Shown here: in pieces, positions 18,731-26,566 of the stretch
How positions within the stretch are numbered: the stretch's first letter is position 1
How the letters are laid out: every line of letters begins with the position of its first letter
Assembly: GCA_963728925.1 (NCBI GenBank)
Contig: CAVSMB010000017.1
Coordinates: 98,558-162,557 of the forward strand
DNA length: 64,000 bases
Origin: JBBPZA01 sp963728925
GTDB lineage: Bacteria > Actinomycetota > Thermoleophilia > Solirubrobacterales > Solirubrobacteraceae
Direction: 5' to 3'
Translations under genes and position numbers: made by a program
Notes under the pieces: model-generated
Told to the model about the DNA's origin: nothing
The model's input: the letters and a program-made list of their open reading frames with translations, nothing else
The model's database searches: none

Positions 18731-20398
18731 ACTACCTGAACGCAGTAGATAACCGGGGGGTTGGTCGCCGGTGGGGATCGGGATGGAGTGGCGGATCGTG
18801 ACGTCGTCTTCGCCGATCAGCACCTCGCGGACGACGAGCCGGATGATCTGTTGGCGTTGGTCGACGGTCAGGCTCTCGGCGTTGGCGGCGAGCCGCGCGC
18901 GGAAGCCTTCGAGCGTTTCGGTGAGCTTGAGGTAGGTCTCGGCGTCGTGCAGGTCGGCGTCGAGCGCGTCCAGTTGGGCCTGCACGGTGGCCTCGCGTTT
19001 GCGCAGCTCGGACGTGCGAGCGCGGAGTTCCTCGAGCGTGATCAGCTGCTCCTGGTAGCCGTCCAGCAGCCGGCGCAGCGCGGTCTGAGCGCGGGCGAGG
19101 TCGCGCTCGAGCGCGTCCCGACGCCCGGTAGCAGGGTGCGTCGCACGCATCGTTTGAAGCCGGCGATCGATCTCGGTCTGGATCAGTGTCGGGTCCTCGA
19201 GCAGCCCGAGCACTCGGCTCCAGACGAGCTCGTCGACCTCTGCGAGGCGGACCGGTCGGTTCTCGCAGACGCGCCCTTCGGGGCGGCGGTGGCCGTCGGT
19301 GCCCGAGCAGCGGTAGTACTCGCGCAGCTTCCCGTTCTTGCTGCGCGTCGAGCAGCGGTAGTACGCGTAGCCGCAGTGGCGACAGACGAGGATCCCCTGC
19401 AGCAGCGACGGGCGCTTGGTGTTGCGCGGCGAGATGATCCGGTTGCGCTCCAGTCGCTGTTGAACCAGTTCGAACTGCTCGGCGGTCACGAGCGCCGGTA
19501 CCGCGATCGGCTTCCACTGCTCGGGCGCCGCATGCTCGCGCGAGGTCCGGGCGGAGCGCTGTCGCCGCAGGCGCGATTGACGCGTGGCGCGGACGGGCGC
19601 GCCGGTCGCGTGCGTCTTGCCGTAGGCAGCCTGCCCGGCATACGCGGGATTGCGGAGCATCCCCCAGATGGTGGCGTTGTTCCAGCCCGTCCCGCCGGTT
19701 CTGGTCGACACGCCCTGCTGCGAGAGCCAGCGCGCGATCTTCGCGATCGACTCGCCGTCCTCGAGGTAGCGACGGAAGATCTCGCGTACGACCGGCGCCT
19801 CGGTCTCGTCGATCTCGAAGAACGCGTCCGCGTGCTCGGAGCGCTTCACATAGCGGTAGCCATACGGCGCGCGAGCCATGACCGACACCGCGCCGGCCCG
19901 AGCGCGATGCAGCTTCCCGCGACGACAGCGCTCCGCGATCTGCGCCCGCTCGTACTCGGCGATCATTCCCTGGAACTGGCGCAGCAGCTCATCCTCAGGG
20001 GTGCCGGAGCGCTCGGGCTCCTTCGCGAAGATCACCTCGACGCCGGCGCGCTGGAACTCTTCGAGCAGCAGCACCTGGTAGGCGTACCGGCGCGCGAGCC
20101 GGTCCGGCGCATGACACAGGAGCACCTCGAAGCGGCCCTCGACGGCCAGATCGCGCAATCGCTCAAGCTCCGGGCGGCGCAACACCGCGCCCGAGACGCC
20201 CTCGTCCTCGAACACCAGATCGTCGGTGACCAGCAGCCCGCGCGCGGCAGCAAGCTCACGCAGCGCGACGGTCTGGCTCTGAATCGTCTGCTCGCGACGC
20301 TGACGATCCGAGGACACCCGCGCGTAGATCGCAGCCACCCGGCGCGACCGCCCCGTCGACCGCCCGACCATGCCGCCGCTGCTGCTCTCGCTCATCAT
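18647..20398 (-). CDS. Large serine recombinase of element A
   Basis: This protein is 583 residues as integrated. The N-terminal resolvase domain has the catalytic serine in YARVSSDRQRREQTIQSQ, followed by DEGVSGAVLRRPEL and the HAPDRLARR active-site arginine region. A recombinase domain lies at about 185-290 (LRNPAYAGQAAYGKT). A zinc ribbon follows (CRHCGYAYYRCSTRS, then YRCSG and CENRPV), then a coiled-coil region. These are the DNA-binding parts of phage-type integrases that join attP and attB. The reading frame runs through attL: the last 27 or so residues come from the IS630 DNA. In the excised circle the frame would instead end SREDTNAVGNFEFEALVGR plus a few residues, so the C-terminus changes on integration. 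Confidence 0.9.
   Translation of the reverse strand: MMSESSSGGMVGRSTGRSRRVAAIYARVSSDRQRREQTIQSQTVALRELAAARGLLVTDDLVFEDEGVSGAVLRRPELERLRDLAVEGRFEVLLCHAPDRLARRYAYQVLLLEEFQRAGVEVIFAKEPERSGTPEDELLRQFQGMIAEYERAQIAERCRRGKLHRARAGAVSVMARAPYGYRYVKRSEHADAFFEIDETEAPVVREIFRRYLEDGESIAKIARWLSQQGVSTRTGGTGWNNATIWGMLRNPAYAGQAAYGKTHATGAPVRATRQSRLRRQRSARTSREHAAPEQWKPIAVPALVTAEQFELVQQRLERNRIISPRNTKRPSLLQGILVCRHCGYAYYRCSTRSKNGKLREYYRCSGTDGHRRPEGRVCENRPVRLAEVDELVWSRVLGLLEDPTLIQTEIDRRLQTMRATHPATGRRDALERDLARAQTALRRLLDGYQEQLITLEELRARTSELRKREATVQAQLDALDADLHDAETYLKLTETLEGFRARLAANAESLTVDQRQQIIRLVVREVLIGEDDVTIRHSIPIPTGDQPPGYLLRSGSREIPAAGARAPPRDRPGRAGASGAGRV
18721..18753. other. attL of element A
   Basis: The left junction has host bases to 18724, core TTCTCG 18725-18730, then element bases with arm AACGCAGTAGATAAC at 18739-18753. 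The arm mirrors GTTACCTACTGCGTT at the other end (14 of 15 positions). Confidence 0.8.
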
Positions 20399-20516
20399 CC
20401 CTCCGCTCGTTGCCCGTCACACGGCGCCGCTCGGGCGCCAAGATCACATACGCCTGCGCCAGCCGCGCGTCGGCGAGCCGGTCACCGACGAACTCGATCT
20501 CAACGCGCCTGGCCAC
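20256..20516 (-). CDS. Small overlapping ORF between the RHH-like gene and the recombinase
   Basis: The 86-codon ORF begins MARRVEIEFVGDRLADARLA. Its start overlaps the 3' end of the upstream gene by 17 bases, and its last 140 bases overlap the recombinase start in another frame. The overlap pattern suggests translational coupling in a three-gene operon. The first 40 residues look protein-like; the rest is low-complexity and could be shadow sequence. No family was recognised. Confidence 0.35.
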   Translation of the reverse strand: MARRVEIEFVGDRLADARLAQAYVILAPERRRVTGNERRDDEREQQRRHGRAVDGAVAPGGCDLRAGVLGSSASRADDSEPDRRAA

Positions 20517-20856
20517 CGGGCCGCTCGCCGGCCTGCTCGAGGTACCCGGCCACCGCCGCAGCCGTCGCCGCGCTCAACGACACACCACTCGCCAGCGCGC
20601 GCTCGCGCAGACCAGCGATCAATGACGGCGCCAACCTCACCGTGAACACCACCGAGCGCTCCGGCACCACCACACCATCCGGCCGCGCCAACGCCTCGTT
20701 CACGTACCGACGGCCCTGGCGCTCGGACAGACCGTACTCCGACCGCAACACACGAACCGCGTCCGCCGGCGAGAGCTCGACCAACAACACGACCGCGCGG
20801 TTCACCCGAACCGCGTACTCGTCGGCATGAGCACGACGCAACGCCATCAGCCCCAC
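20500..20856 (-). CDS. Small ribbon-helix-helix-like DNA-binding protein of element A
   Basis: This 118-residue protein has a C-terminal stretch VVFTVRLAPSLIAGLRERAL followed by ASGVSLSAATAAAVAGYLEQ. That is the strand-helix-helix order of CopG/MetJ-like regulators. The N-terminal part (ALRRAHADEYAVRVNRAVVL) is helical. It lies first in the element's operon, so it may act as a recombination directionality factor or autorepressor; this is inference. In the circular form the recombinase gene would end about 13 bases upstream of it. Confidence 0.6.
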   Translation of the reverse strand: MGLMALRRAHADEYAVRVNRAVVLLVELSPADAVRVLRSEYGLSERQGRRYVNEALARPDGVVVPERSVVFTVRLAPSLIAGLRERALASGVSLSAATAAAVAGYLEQAGERPGGQAR

Positions 20857-20919
20857 AGATACAACGCGTCACGGCAGACTCCTCCCCACCGGACGCCCAA
20901 CCAGCGCCTCGAACTCGAA

Positions 20920-20955
20920 GTTACCTACTGCGTTGGTGTCTTCTCGTCGGCGCAG
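20920..20955. other. attR of element A
   Basis: The right junction has element arm GTTACCTACTGCGTT at 20920-20934, then GGTGTC, core TTCTCG 20941-20946 and host bases GTCGGCGCAG. The rebuilt attB is the codons for C-A-D-E-K-S of the transposase. Confidence 0.8.
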
Positions 20956-21564
20956 ATGACGTACTCGTCGGGTCGCAGCCGCTTGCCCTCGAAGATTCGG
21001 GCGTAGAGATCCAGCGTCCGGCCGGCCTTCTCAGGGAAGTTGGCGTCACGCGGGAAGATCCACGACCGCGTCTGCCACGGCTTAATCGCGTCCTCGTGCA
21101 GCCAGCGCCAGATCGTCGACGCCGACGCATCGGTCACGCCGCGCTCGATCACCAGTCGATGCAGCTCAGCGCGTGAGAAGCGGCTCAGCGGCAGCCCGTG
21201 CGCGAGCGGCAGCTCGCACGCGATCGCCTTGACCTCGGCGACCTGCTGCGGGGGGAAAACGGCGCGGGCGACCCGCGCGCTGCTTGTCCTTAAGTCCATC
21301 CAAGCGCTGCTCGGCGAACCTTCGTCGCCACTTCCCGACGATCCCCGCCGTCGTGTCCAAACGCGCGGCGATCTCCGTGTCGTGCAGGCCGTCGGCGGCG
21401 TAGAGCACGATCCGCGCGCGCTGAACGTCCCGGAACGCCATCGTCTCAGACCGCCCAGCGCGCTCAAGCTCGCAGCGCTCCTGCTCGCTGAGCTCGATCC
21501 GGTGACGAGGTGGACGCGCCATCACCACCAAGTTCGCCCCGACCGCCCCGACTCCTCCAATCAT
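20947..21564 (-). pseudogene. IS630 transposase, N-terminal part, with frameshift
   Basis: The N-terminal helix-turn-helix (FRDVQRARIVLYAADGLHDT, then EIAARLDTTAGIVGKWRRRF) reads in one minus-strand frame up to about 21255. From there the protein continues one frame off as PPQQVAEVKAIACELPLAHG, then IWRWLHEDAIKPWQTRSWIF and YVICADEK, the first catalytic Asp block. The shift lies in a C6 run near 21250: removing one C restores the frame. The element is therefore dead, or the base is a sequencing error. The gene is cut after the ADEK codons by element A. Confidence 0.85.
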
Positions 21565-21594
21565 TCCGGCGCGTATTTGAGGACGCGTCTACTA

Positions 21595-21770
21595 GCGAGA
21601 GAGAGCAGGCGCCGTGCACTGGGTGTTTCATCATCGCTACGGGGTCGGCGGCGTTGCGGCGCGACCCACCGAGCTCCAAAACTTCCGCAGGCGCCCGAGG
21701 CGCTGCCCATGAGCGCGACCGCGGCGAGCCAGGTGATCAGCAGCAGGACGGCGGCGTTCTCTGTAGCCAC
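21595..21770 (-). pseudogene. Possible short membrane protein cut by IS630
   Basis: An ATG at 21770 opens a frame with one hydrophobic helix (ENAAVLLLITWLAAVALMGS) that then turns polar and runs into the IS630 end. It resembles the start of a small membrane protein, but no family can be named and the downstream part is not recognisable beyond the element. Confidence 0.3.
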
Positions 21771-21783
21771 ACCCGGAAGGTTA

Positions 21784-21809
21784 CTTCAGAGAAGGTTAGT
21801 TCTCTGAAG
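21784..21809. promoter_or_regulatory. 26-bp perfect inverted repeat, operator-like
   Basis: CTTCAGAGAA and TTCTCTGAAG flank the six bases GGTTAG. The 10-bp arms are perfect, and the centre spacing of 16 bp between half-site centres suits a dimeric regulator. It lies 14 bases upstream of the ATG at 21770. No terminator-like T run follows, so an operator is more likely than a terminator. Confidence 0.5.
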
Positions 21810-22090
21810 CTCGTCGCCGTGCCCAGGGCGTCTCATCCTGGCCCGCCGCGCCACCGCACCCGCTCCGCTCGCGCTTCGCGATCGAGAGCAGAAGCACGCC
21901 GAGCGTCAGCCAGCACGCCTGCTCGTCGTCTCTATGAAGAAGGGCGGGTTGTCAATGGCGGTGGTGGTGTGGGGTTGGGTCCTGCGGGTTGCGGGTGGGC
22001 GAGCGGCGCTCATCTCTCTATGGCCTGCTCAGCGGCAGGACCAGGCGACATTGGAGGCCGGCTCCGAGGGCTCAAGTCCAAAAAGGGCCG
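21810..22090. other. No gene recognised
   Basis: This non-coding stretch lies between the operator-like palindrome and the IS110 transposase. A minus-strand frame near 21860-21930 contains a short hydrophobic run (CWLTLGVLLLSIAKRERSGC) that may be debris of a membrane protein. The last part probably contains the IS110 end, which has no inverted repeats in this family. Confidence 0.3.
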
Positions 22091-23137
22091 TCAGGCGGCC
22101 AGACGAAAAGTGGAGCCTCCCGGGGCGGGCGTGAAGGGTTGGTTGGTGGTGAGCATGTGCCAGATCGCTTCGGTGAGCTTTCTGGCGATGTCGATCTGGG
22201 CGACCTTGGCGCCGCGCTGGCGGCCGAGGCGGCGCTTGTTGCGCTGGTAGCGCTCGGCGTAGGCGGGGTGGCGGAGCGCGTGCATGGTGGCTTCGAGCAT
22301 CGCCCAGCGCAGGTACTTGGGACCCTGTTTGGTCAACGGGCCGCGGCGGTCGCGATCGCCGGACTGATTCACGCGTGGGCAGAGCCCGGTGTAGCCGCAG
22401 AGCTTCTTCGCTGACGGGAAGCGGCGGATGTCGCCGATCTCGGCGGCGATCGTGAACGCCAGCACCCAGCCGATCCCGGGAACCGTCAACAGCAGCGGGA
22501 CGTAGGGGTGATCGGCGCCGCCGGCTCGCAGGTCCTTGTTGATCGCGTCGATCTGGGCGTCGAGGTCGCCGATGAGCTCCAGACTGGCGTCGACGGTGCC
22601 GCGCCACGGCTGCGGCACGTCGAGGCGGTCCAGCAGCTCGCGGCCGGCGACGCCGAACAGGTCGCTGACCGGGCACGGGTGCCCGAAGGTAATCAGCGTC
22701 GCGTGGATGCGGTGCTTGAGCATCGAGCGGTGCTTGACCAGATGCATCCGAAAGCGCGCCAGCTCGCGCTCGCGCCGCACGCGCGGGTCCGGCAGCCAGA
22801 TCTCCGGTACCAAGTCGCGCTCGGACAACACGGCCAGCACCCGCGCGTCGATCTTGTCGGTCTTGCACGCCAGCGGCGCCAGCCCCTTGACCTTCGCGGC
22901 GTCGGCGATCAGGACATCCCAGCCGAGCTCTTCGAGGCGGTCGTGCACGAACCGCGCGCCGGTCATCGACTCGATCACCGCGCGCACCGGCCGCTCGTGT
23001 CGGCCGACCCGGCGCGCCAGGCCCACCAGCCCGTCGGCATCCGGCGGCGACGCGAACTCCTCGACGATCTCACCACCCGCCGACAGCAGGCAGACGTCGA
23101 TCTTCCGACGACTCAGATCCAATCCAGCGTGCAACAT
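22091..23137 (-). CDS. IS110-family transposase (intact)
   Basis: This 348-residue protein has the N-terminal RuvC-like DEDD domain of IS110 (HAGLDLSRRKIDVCLL with its catalytic Asp, ERPVRAVIESMTG, and KTDKIDARVLAVL). The C-terminal transposase_20 domain has VPGIGWVLAFTIAAEIGDIR and the catalytic serine region GLCPRVNQSG. These enzymes move a circular intermediate, and some use a bridge RNA from the element's non-coding end. A GAGGAGG ribosome site precedes the ATG. The flanks show no inverted repeats, as expected for the family. Confidence 0.93.
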   Translation of the reverse strand: MLHAGLDLSRRKIDVCLLSAGGEIVEEFASPPDADGLVGLARRVGRHERPVRAVIESMTGARFVHDRLEELGWDVLIADAAKVKGLAPLACKTDKIDARVLAVLSERDLVPEIWLPDPRVRRERELARFRMHLVKHRSMLKHRIHATLITFGHPCPVSDLFGVAGRELLDRLDVPQPWRGTVDASLELIGDLDAQIDAINKDLRAGGADHPYVPLLLTVPGIGWVLAFTIAAEIGDIRRFPSAKKLCGYTGLCPRVNQSGDRDRRGPLTKQGPKYLRWAMLEATMHALRHPAYAERYQRNKRRLGRQRGAKVAQIDIARKLTEAIWHMLTTNQPFTPAPGGSTFRLAA

Positions 23138-23331
23138 GAGAACGGGCCTCCTCGCGCTCGCTCCTCGATAACACGCTCAGCGTGGCACCGAGGAGGCCCT
23201 CCTTCATGGCAGTCCAGAGCAGGCGTCTCTGGCGGCCGAGTCGAGACGCTCGGTTGTGCCTCGCGAAGCGATAGCGCGATACCGGTAGGTCCTCGGCAAC
23301 CTAAGCCGATGCATGCCACCGGGCTCCGGCC

Positions 23332-23369
23332 CCTAGCCGGAGGCCGTGCTGGCGCGGCCTCCGGCTAGG
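23332..23369 (-). terminator. Strong hairpin terminator of the alpha/beta hydrolase gene
   Basis: A 14-bp perfect stem (23332-23345 with 23356-23369) and a 10-base loop lie immediately after the hydrolase stop codon on the minus strand. The stem repeats CTAGCCGGAGG, and no long U tract follows. Confidence 0.7.
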
Positions 23370-23372
23370 CGC

Positions 23373-24220
23373 CTAGAGCGTGAGCATCGCCGCCGCGACG
23401 TCACCGGTGGCCGCGTCGGGGATCGCCATCGCGGCCTGTTCGAGCACGAGCAGCCGCGCATCGGGGATCTCGCGCGCGAGCGCTTCGCCGTTGCCGACAG
23501 GGAAGAACGGGTCGCGGCGGCCGTGCACCACCAGCGCCGGGATCGCGAGCTCGGGCAGGCGCTGGCGCCAGCGCGGCTTGCAGTCGAGCTTGCCGAAGAC
23601 CGTGCCCATCTGGTTGGCCATCTGCACCGCGGGCTCCGTGCCCGGCGTGCGGTCCCAGATGCGCTCGGCGATCGCGCGCGCGGAGGCAGGGTCATCGCCG
23701 CGGATCTCCGCGCCGGCGGCGGCGAACTCCGCCACGGCAGTGCGGTCGGACCATTCGGGCATCGAGCGCGAGAACAGCCGGTCCATCGTCGCCGCGTTGT
23801 GGTCGGGCAGGTCGTCGTCGACCGGGCCTGGAGCGACGGGCCGCGTGCCGGCGAGGGTGAGCGCCGAGAACGCGCCCGGGTGGTCGAGGGCGGCGACCTG
23901 GGCGACCATCCCGCCGACGCCGATGCCCGCCAGGTGCGCCGGCCGGTCGTCGAGTTCGCGGGCGAGCGCCGCGGCGTCGGCTGCGAGATCGCGCAGCGTG
24001 TAGGCCGGAGCCTCCGGGTCGACGGTGGTCGACGCGCCGCAATCGCGCAAGTCGTACCGCACGACGTGGCGCCCGCCGCGCGCGAGCGCCGCGCAGAGCG
24101 CGGCGGGCCAGGACAGCATGGTCGCGGCGCCCGCGAGCAGCACGAGCGGCGCCGGCGCGTCGCCGAAGTGCTCGACCCCGAGACCCCGAGCGTGACGCCG
24201 TTCGCCTCGACTGTCGTCAT
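23373..24220 (-). pseudogene. Alpha/beta hydrolase broken by an 8-bp duplication
   Basis: From ATG 24220 the frame reads MTTVEANGVTLGV and then goes wrong. From about 24170 a second frame gives the rest of an alpha/beta hydrolase: LLAGAATMLSWPAALCAALA, then VVRYDLRDCGAST, GIGVGGMVAQVAALDHPGAF and ALVVHGRRDPFFPVGNGEAL. The nucleophile serine of GxSxG is replaced (GIGVGG), so the protein may have been non-hydrolytic even before the break. The frameshift is an exact 8-base tandem duplication (ACCCCGAG at 24175-24182 and 24183-24190). Removing one copy joins TLGV to EHFGDAPAP in frame. Confidence 0.8.
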
Positions 24221-24329
24221 CACGCCTCCGCCGTCGCGAGGATGCCGCACATGCGGACCGAGCGGGCAGTTGGATACATCGTCAACCTCCAAGGTAAAGC
24301 GTCGTGGCCCGGTGGCACGCTGACGGCGG

Positions 24330-25571
24330 CTACCGGAGTTGGTCGCGGCGGCGGGTCAGGTAGGCGGTCTCGGCGGTGTTGCCCGCGAGGTCGATGGCTT
24401 TGTCGTAGGCCGCGCGCGACTCCTGGCCGCGGCCCATCCGGCGCAGCAGATCGGCGCGGGTGGCGTGGTAGGCGTGATAGCCGGCCAACCTGCGCTCAAG
24501 ACGGTCGACGGCCGCCAGTGCCACCTGCGGGCCGTCGAGCTCGGCGACCGCGATGGCCCGGTTGAGAACGATGATCGGCGAGGGGTCGAGGCGGACGAGC
24601 TGGTCGTAGAGGGCGAGGACCTGCGACCAGTCGGTGTCGCGCGTGTCACGGGCGGAGGTGTGCACGGCGTTGATCGCGGCGAGGATCTGGTAGCGACCCG
24701 GAGTCACCCCGGCGGCGGCAGCGGCGAGGCGCTCGTGCACGAGCCGGTGGCCCTCGGCGATCAGCGCCGCGTCCCAGGCACCACGGTCCTGTTCGTCGAG
24801 CGCGACCAGTTCGCCGCTGGCCGAGACCCGGGCGGGGCGGCGGGCCTCGGTGAGGAGCATCAGAGCCAGCAGTCCGGCTGCCTCACCGTCGTCCGGCAGG
24901 AGGGCACGGATCAGGCGGGTGAGCCGGATCGCCTCGGCGGTCAGGTCGTGACGTAGGGGATCGGTGTCGGGGCCGGTCGCCAGGTAGCCCTCGTTGAAGG
25001 CGAGAAAGAGGACGGCGAGTACGCCGGAGACGCGTGCCGGGAGATCCTCGGCGGACGGCACGCGGTAGGGGATGCGAGCCGCCTGGATCTTGGCCTTTGC
25101 GCGGGTGATCCGCTGCCCCATGGCACTCTCGGTCACCAGGAAGGCGCGGGCGATCTCGGGCATGGTCAGACCGCCGACCATGCGCAGCGTCAGCGCCACG
25201 CGGGCTTCCATCGCCAGCGCTGGGTGACAGCAGGTGAAGATCAGCCGGAGCCGGTCGTCGTCGATGGCACCGAGACGCTCGGGCGGGTCGTCGTCGTACA
25301 CCACCTGAGCCGTCTTCTGCTTATCGTCGCGCTTGTTCTCGCGCCGGATCCGGTCGATGGCCTTGCGGTTGGCGGTGGTGGTCAGCCAGGCGCCGGGGTT
25401 GGGGGGGACGCCGTCGGCCGGCCACCGCTCGACGGCGGTCGCGAACGCCTCGGCCGCCGCCTCCTCGGCGATGTCGAGGTCACCGAAGCGCCGGGTCAGG
25501 GAGGCGACCACCCGGGCCCACTCCTCGTGGTGGGCCCGGGTGACCGCCTCGCGGACGTCGACCCCGTTCAC
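24330..25571 (-). CDS. ECF42-type RNA polymerase sigma factor with TPR-like C-terminal domain
   Basis: In this 413-residue protein, sigma region 2 lies at about 8-80 (DIAEEAAAEAFATAVERWPA, WLTTTANRKAIDRIRR). Region 4 is at about 110-165 (MVGGLTMPEIARAFLVTESA). The long extension from 180 on (FLAFNEGYLATGPD, DWSQVLALYDQLVRLDPSPI) is the hallmark of ECF42, a group with no anti-sigma factor that is regulated through its own C-terminal domain. The next gene upstream encodes a YCII/DGPF protein, the usual ECF42 partner, with an ATGA overlap at 25568-25571. Confidence 0.93.
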   Translation of the reverse strand: MNGVDVREAVTRAHHEEWARVVASLTRRFGDLDIAEEAAAEAFATAVERWPADGVPPNPGAWLTTTANRKAIDRIRRENKRDDKQKTAQVVYDDDPPERLGAIDDDRLRLIFTCCHPALAMEARVALTLRMVGGLTMPEIARAFLVTESAMGQRITRAKAKIQAARIPYRVPSAEDLPARVSGVLAVLFLAFNEGYLATGPDTDPLRHDLTAEAIRLTRLIRALLPDDGEAAGLLALMLLTEARRPARVSASGELVALDEQDRGAWDAALIAEGHRLVHERLAAAAAGVTPGRYQILAAINAVHTSARDTRDTDWSQVLALYDQLVRLDPSPIIVLNRAIAVAELDGPQVALAAVDRLERRLAGYHAYHATRADLLRRMGRGQESRAAYDKAIDLAGNTAETAYLTRRRDQLR

Positions 25572-25891
25572 AGGAACGGCCGCACCTCAACCTTCCGATT
25601 GCACTGCTTTGACCCCTCGGCGGCGAGCTTGAGCGCCACGTCGAGGTCGGGGGCCTCGATGACCCAGAAGCCGCCGAGGTACTCCTTGGACTCCAGAAAG
25701 GGCCCGTCGGTGACCATCGCCTCCTCACCCCGGTTGTCGATGAGGGTGGCCGTGTCGGGCGAGCCGAGGCCGCCGGCGAAGACCCAGTGGCCCTCGGCCT
25801 GGAGCCGCTCGTTGAACACGTCGATCGCAGCCATCTCGTCCGGGGTGACGAGGCCGGCCTGGTCGTGGATCACGGACACCAGGTATTGCAT
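25568..25891 (-). CDS. YCII/DGPF-domain protein
   Basis: This 107-residue YCII-related protein contains MVTDGPFLESKEYLGGFWVI, the DGPF motif that names the family, and a conserved acidic His/Asp region at the N-terminus (VIHDQAGLV). Such proteins sit beside ECF42 sigma factors and are thought to take part in the stress response they control; the reaction is unknown. It is translated just upstream of the sigma factor with a four-base overlap. The order DGPF-sigma is the common arrangement. Confidence 0.9.
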   Translation of the reverse strand: MQYLVSVIHDQAGLVTPDEMAAIDVFNERLQAEGHWVFAGGLGSPDTATLIDNRGEEAMVTDGPFLESKEYLGGFWVIEAPDLDVALKLAAEGSKQCNRKVEVRPFL

Positions 25892-25936
25892 CTGAAGATC
25901 GTCTCCTGGGGTGTCGAGGACAGTGTGGGAGGCCGC

Positions 25937-26566
25937 TCAGGACGCGTCGGTCGGCGGGTACTGCGGCCGGCCGGCCGGCCGGAGGGTCTGGATCGTCACG
26001 CCCTTCGTGTCGACGCGCGACTCGACCAGGTCGAGCACGAGATCCGGGCCGGTCTCAGCGAACAGGCGCGCGCCCTGGCCGAGGATCACCGGGACCACGA
26101 TCAGCGTCATCTCGTCGATCAGTTCGTTCTCCAGCAGCCAACGGGTGAGGACGCCACTGCCATGCACCTGCAGGTCACCCCCCGGCTTGGCCTTCAGGTC
26201 CGCGATGGCCGTCGCGAGGTCCCCCGGCAGGACGGTGGTGCCCGCCCAGGCCGGATCGGTGAGCGTGGTCGATGCCACGTACCGGGGCTGGGTGTTGAGC
26301 GCCCGCATGGTGGGCTCCCAGCCAGGGACGTCATGCTCCGTCAAGGTGCCCCACGTGTCAGCGTAGATCTCGTAGGTCCGCCGGCCGAGCAGGAAGGCGT
26401 CGGCGCGCTGGTAGGTCTGGTTGATGAGCGCGTGGGTGTCGGCGTCGCCTCGCCCCAGGGCCCATCCGCCGCGCTCGAACCCGTTGCGGCGCTCCTCCTC
26501 CGTCGCGGCGCCGTTTCCCTGCATCACTCCATCGATAGTGACCTGGGTCATCGTCGTCAGCTTCAT
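25937..26566 (-). CDS. RibD C-terminal/dihydrofolate-reductase-fold protein
   Basis: This 209-residue protein has the RibD_C reductase fold: LTTMTQVTIDGVMQGNGAAT at the N-terminal NADPH-binding strand, FLLGRRTYEIYADTWG, PRYVASTTL, LQVHGSGVLTRWLLENELID and LIVVPVILGQGARLF. Family members use NADPH to reduce pterin- or pyrimidine-like substrates; many actinobacterial copies are stand-alone and of unknown substrate. AAAGGAG precedes the ATG by about 9 bases. It lies 45 bases upstream of the YCII gene in the same direction, probably one operon with it and the sigma factor. Confidence 0.87.
   Translation of the reverse strand: MKLTTMTQVTIDGVMQGNGAATEEERRNGFERGGWALGRGDADTHALINQTYQRADAFLLGRRTYEIYADTWGTLTEHDVPGWEPTMRALNTQPRYVASTTLTDPAWAGTTVLPGDLATAIADLKAKPGGDLQVHGSGVLTRWLLENELIDEMTLIVVPVILGQGARLFAETGPDLVLDLVESRVDTKGVTIQTLRPAGRPQYPPTDAS

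Larger units (their letters stand above)
18731..20946 (-). mobile_element. Serine-recombinase element A, integrated in the IS630 transposase
   Basis: The 2216-bp insert has the same six bases, TTCTCG, at both junctions (18725-18730 and 20941-20946). Deleting one copy plus the insert restores the transposase frame exactly. The element brings a large serine recombinase, a ribbon-helix-helix-like protein and a small overlapping ORF, all on the minus strand. Its joined ends form a near-palindromic attP. No terminal inverted repeats of the DDE type and no cargo are present. Confidence 0.85.
18134..21592. mobile_element. IS630-family element interrupted by a serine-recombinase element
   Basis: The ends are perfect 12-bp inverted repeats (GTAGACGCGTCC at 18134-18145, its complement at 21581-21592). 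Each is bounded by TA (18132-18133 and 21593-21594), the target duplication typical of IS630/Tc1-mariner elements. The total span is 3459 bp, of which 2216 bp is the nested element, leaving about 1243 bp, a normal IS630 length. The transposase lies on the minus strand. Confidence 0.9.

Noticed and set aside
18761..20830. 689-codon plus-strand ORF opposite recombinase A
   Set aside because: The minus-strand frame has the full serine recombinase motif set; the plus frame has none.
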